Source: Candidatus Avamphibacillus intestinigallinarum (GTDB lineage: Bacteria > Bacillota > Bacilli > Bacillales > Amphibacillaceae). From it: a DNA stretch of 52,889 nt. The notes under the pieces were generated by a model. That model had not been told where the DNA came from. It saw nothing but the letters and a program-made list of their open reading frames with translations, and did no database searches. A program made the position numbers and the translations under genes. The DNA is taken from contig DVIO01000040.1 of NCBI GenBank assembly GCA_018711205.1, positions 1 to 52,889 of the forward strand, given 5' to 3'. This document shows, piece by piece, positions 47,263-52,889 of the stretch (the stretch's first letter is position 1; each line of letters opens with the position of its first letter).

Positions 47263-48627
47263 TTAACCAATAATGATTTTTTCCTTTGGATAATGGAAGT
47301 TGGCTTCACTACGTTCTTTTCTGAAGATAAAGAGAAAAGTAATGACCCCGACTCGTCCAACAAACATGAGGAACATTAAAATAATCTTACTCGTCATCGT
47401 TAATTCACTCGTTATGCCAAGGGACAAGCCTACAGTCCCGAATGCCGATGTCACATCAAATAAAATATCCATCATAGAAAATGGCTCAAGCACCATCATG
47501 ACGAGTGTGGAAATAAATACAAAAGCTAATGCTAAAAACATAACAGTTACAGCTTTTAATAAATCACTTTCATAAATTTCTCGGTTGAATAATCTCATAC
47601 TTCTTCCACCTCGTGCGTACGTGATGATAAAAATAATAACAAGCGCAAATGTTGTTGTTCTTATCCCACCACCAGCACTACTTGGAGAGGCACCTATAAA
47701 CATGAGAAAACTCATAAATAAATGATTCGGTTCCGTTAATTGACTAACATCCATCGTCGATAATCCAGCACTTCTAGTCGTTGTCGATTGGAATAACGCA
47801 TAAAATATAGACTCATGCCAGTTTTTATCAGCGAAGAAACTCATGGAATCCAATATATAAATCATAATGGCACCGATCAAAATTAACGCAAAAAAAGTGA
47901 TAGAGGTTAACTTTGTAAATAAGCTAAAGCGAAATAATTTACGTTCTGATTTTTTAGTAAAAATAAAGTTTTTCAATTCAATTAAAACTGGAAAACCAAT
48001 TGCTCCAAAAATAATTAATAGCATAATCACAAATTGCACAAAGTAATCATCTTTAAAGGGCGCCAAGGAAGATCCAGTTAAATCAAAGCCACCATTTGAA
48101 ATCGCACTTACTGTACTAAATAAGCCATTAAAATATGCCTCTTTTGCTGTAGGGAAATATTGTAAGTAATATGTCCCTAATACTAAAAAGCCAATGAATT
48201 CAATCGTTAAAAGCAACAAAATGATTTGTTCAATCAAGCGAACCATGCCTTCAAAGCTTGATTGATTTTGATCAGTCATAATCAGACGGCGTTCTTTAAG
48301 ACCGATTTTTTTTCCTAAAATTAAATAAACAAATGTACTAATCGCCATAATTCCTACAGCGCCTAATTGTAAAATAATCATCAATATGACGATACCTGTT
48401 GTACTTAACGTGTCAGCAATTGAAATGGTTGACAGACCAGTTACACTTAATGCACTCACTGCAGTAAAAGCACTGTCAATAAAAGGAACCTCAACCCCGT
48501 CTTTGTATGCTACCGGTAACGAAAGAAATAGTGTTGATATGATAACTGTTACAAAATAATACATTAATAAAATTTGTACAGGTGATAATTTTTTCAAGAA
48601 ATGTACAATTGAACGTCTAACTTGCAT
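47263..48627 (-). CDS. ktrB: Ktr potassium uptake pore subunit (KtrB/KtrD type)
   Basis: A 454-residue TrkH/KtrB-type K+ channel-like transporter with four M1-P-M2 repeats. The filter glycines are in ALSVTGLSTI, AISNGGFDLTG, TTRSAGLSTMD and AFGTVGLSLG. GGGGGG precedes the ATG. It works with a cytosolic RCK ring, for which KtrC at 40602-41270 is the obvious partner. Whether it is KtrB or KtrD in the B. subtilis sense cannot be decided from one sequence. Confidence 0.93.
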   Translation of the reverse strand: MQVRRSIVHFLKKLSPVQILLMYYFVTVIISTLFLSLPVAYKDGVEVPFIDSAFTAVSALSVTGLSTISIADTLSTTGIVILMIILQLGAVGIMAISTFVYLILGKKIGLKERRLIMTDQNQSSFEGMVRLIEQIILLLLTIEFIGFLVLGTYYLQYFPTAKEAYFNGLFSTVSAISNGGFDLTGSSLAPFKDDYFVQFVIMLLIIFGAIGFPVLIELKNFIFTKKSERKLFRFSLFTKLTSITFFALILIGAIMIYILDSMSFFADKNWHESIFYALFQSTTTRSAGLSTMDVSQLTEPNHLFMSFLMFIGASPSSAGGGIRTTTFALVIIFIITYARGGRSMRLFNREIYESDLLKAVTVMFLALAFVFISTLVMMVLEPFSMMDILFDVTSAFGTVGLSLGITSELTMTSKIILMFLMFVGRVGVITFLFIFRKERSEANFHYPKEKIIIG

Positions 48628-48669
48628 AAATGGCCCCCCTTATGACAGTGCTCGAATTTGATAAAATAA

Positions 48670-48704
48670 AAATCAACCTATCCCTAAAAAAGAAAGGCTG
48701 ATTT
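48670..48704 (-). terminator. Terminator after ywpF
   Basis: On the minus strand, AAATCAGCCT and AGGTTGATTT pair with one G-U, with a 15-base loop, followed by TTATTTT. It ends the moeA-moaA-ywpF unit before ktrB/D. Confidence 0.65.
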
Positions 48705-48725
48705 GATGATTTGGCTTTTTTGATT

Positions 48726-49136
48726 TTACACCATTGTTTTAAATTTTTCTAGTAATTGTTCCCCTGAATACCCATCATGAATCAATTCTGTTAATACTTT
48801 TTCAATTTTTGTCTTTTGCTCATCAATGATTGTCCCCATCAAAATCACATTCATCTCTTCTTCTAGAGCATTAACAGCAATGACGTCCGTAATTAAGGTA
48901 GCAGGTTCATTCGTTTCTTTAGTAATTTTAACTTGAACGATGATTTCTTCATTTGTTTCTTTTAGTTCGTTAAAAAAATCCATATATTTCTTATCAATAT
49001 ATGCTTCAATAACCCAACGATTATCTTCATCTTCCCGATTAATAATTAATCCATCAATTAACGGGATGACATAATCGACAATCTCTTCTGATTGATTCAA
49101 CATAATGTTAAAGAATTTTAATTTAAATGTTTTCAT
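48726..49136 (-). CDS. ywpF: YwpF-like family protein
   Basis: A 136-residue acidic protein with the YwpF-like signature IPLIDGLIINREDEDNRWVI near residue 25 and a C-terminal helix ending in LLEKFKTMV. GAGGGCG precedes the ATG. It follows moaA by 17 bases in the same direction; the association with moa genes also occurs in staphylococci. Function is unknown; the name YwpF comes from B. subtilis. Confidence 0.82.
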   Translation of the reverse strand: MKTFKLKFFNIMLNQSEEIVDYVIPLIDGLIINREDEDNRWVIEAYIDKKYMDFFNELKETNEEIIVQVKITKETNEPATLITDVIAVNALEEEMNVILMGTIIDEQKTKIEKVLTELIHDGYSGEQLLEKFKTMV

Positions 49137-49153
49137 TTCATCGCCCTCTTATT

Positions 49154-50176
49154 TTACCCACCAATATATGACATTTCAATTTTCTTACGTTTATTCGGTT
49201 TTAACTCGCTACGTTCGTCTGAATAACGATCAGTTCTTTTGGACCAAAGATTTGTTAATGTGTCTTCTAATTGTTCAGTTGTTAAACCTGATCGCATTCT
49301 ATCGCGAATATTAAATCCACTTGAAGCAAATAGACATGTATATAATTTGCCATCAGCCGACAGACGAATACGAGTACATGTACTACAAAATGAATCCGTT
49401 ACAGAAGATATGACACCTACTTCTCCGACACCATCTTTATATCGGAAGCGTGACGCAACTTCTCCGTAGTAATTGGCTTCTGCTGGCTCAATTGGCATTT
49501 CTTCATGAATCATGTCGGCAATTTCTTTTTTAGAGACGACATTACTCATATCCCATCCATTATGATTACCAACATCCATAAATTCAATAAATCTTAAGAT
49601 GACATCTTTATCTTTAAAATATTTTGCCATTGGGATAATTTGACTCTCATTCATCCCTTTTTTAACAACCATATTTACCTTAACTTTAAGACCTGCTTCA
49701 AGTGCAGCATTGATTCCATTTAAAACTGGTTTTACAACGACACCTCTACCATTGATTTCTTTAAATACATCATCAGAAATCGCATCTAAACTAATGTTCA
49801 CACGTTGTAAACCCGCTTCTTTTAATTCCTTAGCGCGTTTTACTAATAGTATACCATTTGTCGTTAAAGCAATATCTTCAATACCTTTAATATTGGTTAA
49901 CGATTCAATAAGTTGACCCAAATCTTTTCGTAATAATGGTTCTCCACCTGTAATTCTTAATTTAGTAACGCCTAAATTAGCAAATGCAGTTGAGATATTT
50001 ACAATTTCATCAAAAGACATTAATTCACTTTCAGGTAAAAATGGATAATCCTTCCCAAAAATTTCTTTAGGCATGCAATACGTACAACGTAAGTTACAGC
50101 GGTCAATGACTGAAATTCGTAAATCTTGTAATGCTCTGCCAAATTTATCCTTAACTACAGAACGATTTGCATCCAT
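49154..50176 (-). CDS. moaA: GTP 3',8-cyclase MoaA
   Basis: A 340-residue radical-SAM enzyme that catalyses the first step of molybdopterin synthesis from GTP. The radical-SAM cluster motif is [11 protein letters not shown] (Cys27, Cys31, Cys34), and the C-terminal second cluster is in [19 protein letters not shown]. The end ...IEMSYIGG has the conserved Gly-Gly tail. The ATG at 50176 is chosen because AAAGG is well spaced from it. It lies just after moeA; other moa and mob genes are not in the window. Confidence 0.96.
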   Translation of the reverse strand: MDANRSVVKDKFGRALQDLRISVIDRCNLRCTYCMPKEIFGKDYPFLPESELMSFDEIVNISTAFANLGVTKLRITGGEPLLRKDLGQLIESLTNIKGIEDIALTTNGILLVKRAKELKEAGLQRVNISLDAISDDVFKEINGRGVVVKPVLNGINAALEAGLKVKVNMVVKKGMNESQIIPMAKYFKDKDVILRFIEFMDVGNHNGWDMSNVVSKKEIADMIHEEMPIEPAEANYYGEVASRFRYKDGVGEVGVISSVTDSFCSTCTRIRLSADGKLYTCLFASSGFNIRDRMRSGLTTEQLEDTLTNLWSKRTDRYSDERSELKPNKRKKIEMSYIGG

Positions 50177-50196
50177 ATTTATCATCCTTTGCCATA

Positions 50197-51456
50197 TTAA
50201 AACTCTGTTGCACCTTGAATGTGATCAGTCAATATAATATTGACAAAATCGCCTTTTTGATATCCTTCAGAACCTCCAGGTAATTCAATAAAACAAGTGG
50301 AATGTGCGAGTGATGTTACCACGTTTGATTTATCCTGACCTGCTAAATAAACTTCTAAGCCATTTGAACCAAACCGATAATAGCCTCGTACAAAACGTGT
50401 GAATGAACTAGGCTTTGGAAAGTCATCCATAAGTTGAGCTTTTGTTCTTTGTAAAAATGGCGTTTTGTTATGCAAAGCCGTTTGGATGACAGGACGTACA
50501 TATAGTTCAAAGCCAACATAACACGCCGAAGGATTCCCAGACAATCCAAAGAGTAAAGTCTCATCTTTTACCGCAACACTTGTAACACTACCTGGTCGCT
50601 GAGCAATTTTATTAAAAAGCAGTTTTGCATTTAATTTTTTATAAATATCTGGAATCAAATCAAAGTCTCCGACCGAGACACCACCAGTGGTAATTAAGAT
50701 ATCAACCTCATCTAAGATGTTTTTTACTTTTTGATAACTTTCTTCTAAAACATCAGGAAGCTTGCCGTAATATTTATATTCAGCACCTGCTCGTTCAATT
50801 TGAGAACAAACCATATAACCATTTGAATTACGAATTTTTCCCTTTTCAAGCGGTTCATCTATTTCTAATAATTCTGTCCCTGTTGCAAGTACACCGACGA
50901 TCGGCTGCTTACTCACCATCACTTTACGATATCCAAACGTTGCCAGTACAGCTTTTACCCCTGGCGTAATGAGTGAGCCTTCAGAAACAACTTCCTCACC
51001 TTCTTGTACTTCAGAGCCCTTTTTCATCACATTGTGATCTTTTGGTATTGGTGCATAAATCTCCATAAAAGCCTGACCTTGTGATTCAAACATTCCAGTT
51101 TGTTCGAACATGATGATACAGTCAGCTCCCTCAGGTAGCTCTGCTCCAGTCATAATTCGTATCGCTTCAAATGGAGCCAACTGTTTTTTCGATAATTCCC
51201 CTGCTCCAATCGTTTCCAATACTTTGAATTTTATTGGATTTTCGCTTGAAGCTTCAACTGTATCGACTGATCTTAATGCGAACCCATCGTAGGGTGATTT
51301 ATGAAACGAAGGCACATCATTAGTAGCCATAATAGGTGCTGCAAGTCTTCTACCATCACATACATGGAAGTCAATTTCTTCACGTTTTCCTAAAGAGGCA
51401 AATTGCATTACACGACTTACAGCTTCCTTTACTTCAATTGGTTTACGAATGTCCAA
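50197..51456 (-). CDS. moeA: Molybdopterin molybdenumtransferase MoeA
   Basis: A 419-residue enzyme that inserts molybdenum into molybdopterin-AMP. Signatures are [27 protein letters not shown], the nucleotide-binding [11 protein letters not shown] and [16 protein letters not shown], and [19 protein letters not shown]. It starts at a TTG at 51456 with GAGGT just upstream. It is followed by moaA 20 bases on. This implies the cell makes a molybdenum enzyme, such as a nitrate reductase, elsewhere. Confidence 0.95.
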   Translation of the reverse strand: MDIRKPIEVKEAVSRVMQFASLGKREEIDFHVCDGRRLAAPIMATNDVPSFHKSPYDGFALRSVDTVEASSENPIKFKVLETIGAGELSKKQLAPFEAIRIMTGAELPEGADCIIMFEQTGMFESQGQAFMEIYAPIPKDHNVMKKGSEVQEGEEVVSEGSLITPGVKAVLATFGYRKVMVSKQPIVGVLATGTELLEIDEPLEKGKIRNSNGYMVCSQIERAGAEYKYYGKLPDVLEESYQKVKNILDEVDILITTGGVSVGDFDLIPDIYKKLNAKLLFNKIAQRPGSVTSVAVKDETLLFGLSGNPSACYVGFELYVRPVIQTALHNKTPFLQRTKAQLMDDFPKPSSFTRFVRGYYRFGSNGLEVYLAGQDKSNVVTSLAHSTCFIELPGGSEGYQKGDFVNIILTDHIQGATEF

Positions 51457-51582
51457 ATGTACCTCAACCCTTCCCTTTTTTATTTCTATTGAAACAAAAA
51501 GTGTCTCATGATTATTCCTTATAGTGTATCAAATATATACGTTTTAAGATATGAAAGCCTCTTCATTTCATAGAAATATAAC

Positions 51583-51611
51583 GTATATTTTAAAACATTT
51601 GATCCAAGCTA
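51583..51611 (+). promoter_or_regulatory. Possible sigma-G/sigma-F-like promoter for the spoVA genes
   Basis: GTATA at 51583-51587, a 17-base spacer and CAAGCTA at 51605-51611 resemble the sigma-G pattern (GHATR, then CATNHTA) with one mismatch in the -10 box. It lies about 80 bases before the lipoprotein gene. No good housekeeping promoter is obvious there. Tentative. Confidence 0.35.
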
Positions 51612-51690
51612 AGAAAAGATAAATCATCATTAAAAGATAAGAGTGTGCGAATCTCTACAATTGAAAATATGACAAAGAAGGTGTATATCT

Positions 51691-52122
51691 TTGAAGGTTT
51701 TAAAATATCCGTTTCTACTTACAGGATTACTTATTATGCTGATTGCTTGTAATGATTCCAATGATGAGGCATCAGTACGAGACAATCACTCAATCGATCA
51801 ATATCCCGCAAAAAATACTGAACAACTACTCAAAGACCATAAGGAAGTTACGAAGGCTCACGCGGTAAATTCAAATGATTATCTTGTTGCTGCTTTTGAT
51901 GTGAAGCAAAGACATAAATGGAATTTAGAAAAAAGAAAGAAACAGTACAAAAAACAATTAAAAAAGGAATTTCCTAATCACACGATTCTCTTATCGACAG
52001 ACCAAAAGCTAATCCACGAATTAAATAAATTAAACAATCAACTCAATAAAGGAGAACTTTCCAAAAATGAAATCAAACATCATATTAAAAGATTAAAGAC
52101 ATTACATGATAAAAAAACATAA
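51691..52122 (+). CDS. YhcN/YlaJ-like sporulation lipoprotein
   Basis: A 143-residue exported lipoprotein with a signal peptide ending in lipobox LIAC (Cys20) and a polar Lys-rich domain. VNSNDYLVAAFDVKQRHKWN resembles the core of YhcN/YlaJ proteins. It starts at a TTG with GAAGGTG six bases upstream. It stands directly before spoVAC, an arrangement recalled from spoVA-2mob-type operons, where a YhcN/YlaJ lipoprotein precedes SpoVAC and SpoVAD. The lipoprotein call is firm; the family call is moderate. Confidence 0.7.
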   Translation: MKVLKYPFLLTGLLIMLIACNDSNDEASVRDNHSIDQYPAKNTEQLLKDHKEVTKAHAVNSNDYLVAAFDVKQRHKWNLEKRKKQYKKQLKKEFPNHTILLSTDQKLIHELNKLNNQLNKGELSKNEIKHHIKRLKTLHDKKT

Positions 52123-52139
52123 AGCGAGGAATGATAAAC

Positions 52140-52604
52140 ATGGTACAACATGTCCAAACAAAAGATGCTTATCAAGATGTCCAACAAAAACATGAAATCA
52201 AACGACCTGTTGTTAAAAACTGTATAAAGGCATTTTTAATTGGTGGACTGATTTGTCTCATCGGACAAATCATTACGACATTTTATATTTATTTCTTTGA
52301 TTTCACTGAATATACTGCCGGGAATCCAACCGTAGCAACACTCATATTTATCACAATGCTGTTAACCGGTTTTGGCTTATATGAAAAGATCGCTCAATTT
52401 TCAGGAGCCGGCACCGCTGTTCCAGTAACTGGTTTTGGAAATGCGGTAATCTCTTCAGCCATCGAACATCGTTCTGAAGGCTTTGTTCTGGGAGTTGGAA
52501 GCAACATGCTGAAACTGGCTGGTCCTGTCATTGTTTACGGTGTATTTGCAGCTTTTGTCATTGCCATTATAAAAACCATTATTTTAACCATAGGAGGTAT
52601 ATAA
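52140..52604 (+). CDS. spoVAC: Stage V sporulation protein AC
   Basis: A 154-residue membrane protein with three to four membrane segments, matching SpoVAC: AFLIGGLICLIGQIITTFYI, AGTAVPVTGFGNAVISSAIE and SNMLKLAGPVIVYGVFAAF. SpoVAC is a mechanosensitive channel component that moves dipicolinic acid into the forespore and out at germination. The second ATG (52140) is preferred because GAGGA is nine bases before it. It is 17 bases after the lipoprotein gene and touches spoVAD. Confidence 0.93.
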   Translation: MVQHVQTKDAYQDVQQKHEIKRPVVKNCIKAFLIGGLICLIGQIITTFYIYFFDFTEYTAGNPTVATLIFITMLLTGFGLYEKIAQFSGAGTAVPVTGFGNAVISSAIEHRSEGFVLGVGSNMLKLAGPVIVYGVFAAFVIAIIKTIILTIGGI

Positions 52605-52889
52605 ATGAATCCAAAACAAAGTACTTGGATATTTGAACATAAACCATATATTGTCGCTGCAAGTACAGTTGGCGGTCCCTTGGAAGCAGCCGGGCATATA
52701 AAAGATGATTTTGATCTGTTATATGATGACATGCGTTTAAATGAAGATTCTTTCGAAAAAGCGCAACAACGTATGTTAGAGGAAACTGCTACTCATGCAA
52801 TTGTTAAAGCAAATTTAACAAACCAGGATATTGATTGTTTTATTGCCGGTGATCTCATTAACCAACTGACTCCAACGAATCAAGCTGCT
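52605..52889 (+). CDS. spoVAD: Stage V sporulation protein AD (cut by window edge)
   Basis: The first 95 codons of a thiolase-fold SpoVAD protein: WIFEHKPYIVAASTVGGPLE, the following DDFDLLYDDMRL and the FIAGDLINQLTPTN motif are clear. SpoVAD binds dipicolinic acid. It begins at the base after the spoVAC stop, with AGGAGG upstream, and runs off the right edge; the family is about 340 residues. spoVAE or related genes are expected next. Confidence 0.93.
   Translation, partial: MNPKQSTWIFEHKPYIVAASTVGGPLEAAGHIKDDFDLLYDDMRLNEDSFEKAQQRMLEETATHAIVKANLTNQDIDCFIAGDLINQLTPTNQAA

Overview
This 52.9-kb window is an AT-rich chromosomal segment from a Bacillota bacterium of the order Bacillales. The genes are core housekeeping genes in an order very close to the B. 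subtilis pdh-ykt-yla-pyc-cta-ylb region, and bacillithiol synthesis (bshC), Ktr potassium uptake, RNase J1/RpoY and RicF all fit that order. I see no rRNA, tRNA, CRISPR array, phage or insertion sequence. Several sporulation-associated families are present: an RsfA/YlbO regulator, YlbJ, YlbD, a Spo0E-like protein, a YjcZ-type mini-membrane protein, a YhcN/YlaJ-like lipoprotein, SpoVAC and SpoVAD. This points to an endospore former or a recent descendant of one. Genus cannot be fixed from the sequence alone; a Bacillaceae-like lineage is my best guess, with Staphylococcaceae relatives as an alternative because pdh/rnjA/ktrC/cyd are also linked there.

Layout. 1-5.8 kb: bshC (cut by the left edge), DUF3397, panE-like, rsfA-like, rpmF and the DUF177 gene (all minus), then tmcAL (plus). 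5.8-12.6 kb: the ylb block, with a PDZ-Lon protease, ylbJ, coaD, rsmD, ylbG, ricF, ylbD, a CAP-domain protein and a YugN-like gene. 12.7-21.6 kb: an AI-2E-family permease that probably starts at a non-standard codon, then haem A synthesis and the caa3 cytochrome c oxidase cluster (ctaM-like, ctaG, ctaF, ctaE, ctaD, ctaC, ctaB, with ctaA divergent). 21.6-30.7 kb: pyc, ylaN, ylaL-like, ylaI, ylaH, suhB, yktB, yktA and a deacetylase lipoprotein. ftsW and typA, which sit in this block in B. subtilis, are absent. 30.8-38.2 kb: pdhABCD, a YkyA lipoprotein, def and a HAD phosphatase. 38.2-43.7 kb: a 25-codon cationic peptide gene, rpoY-rnjA, ktrC and cydAB. 43.9-48.7 kb: cbpB-like, a Tat-exported phosphoesterase, ykyB, several small membrane or sporulation-type genes, and ktrB/D. 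48.7-51.5 kb: ywpF, moaA, moeA. 51.7 kb to the end: the start of a lipoprotein-spoVAC-spoVAD operon.

How the genes work together. Central carbon entry (Pdh, Pyc) sits beside a branched respiratory chain: the caa3 cytochrome c oxidase with its haem A and assembly factors, and cytochrome bd quinol oxidase. A potassium/c-di-AMP group (KtrC, KtrB/D, CbpB) lies around cydAB. RNA turnover is represented by RNase J1, RpoY and the RicF subunit of the RNase Y specificity complex. The least ordinary parts are the unannotated mini-genes at 38.4, 46.8 and 47.1 kb, the partial spoVA operon at the right edge, and unusual palindromes in front of cydA, pyc and ctaB.
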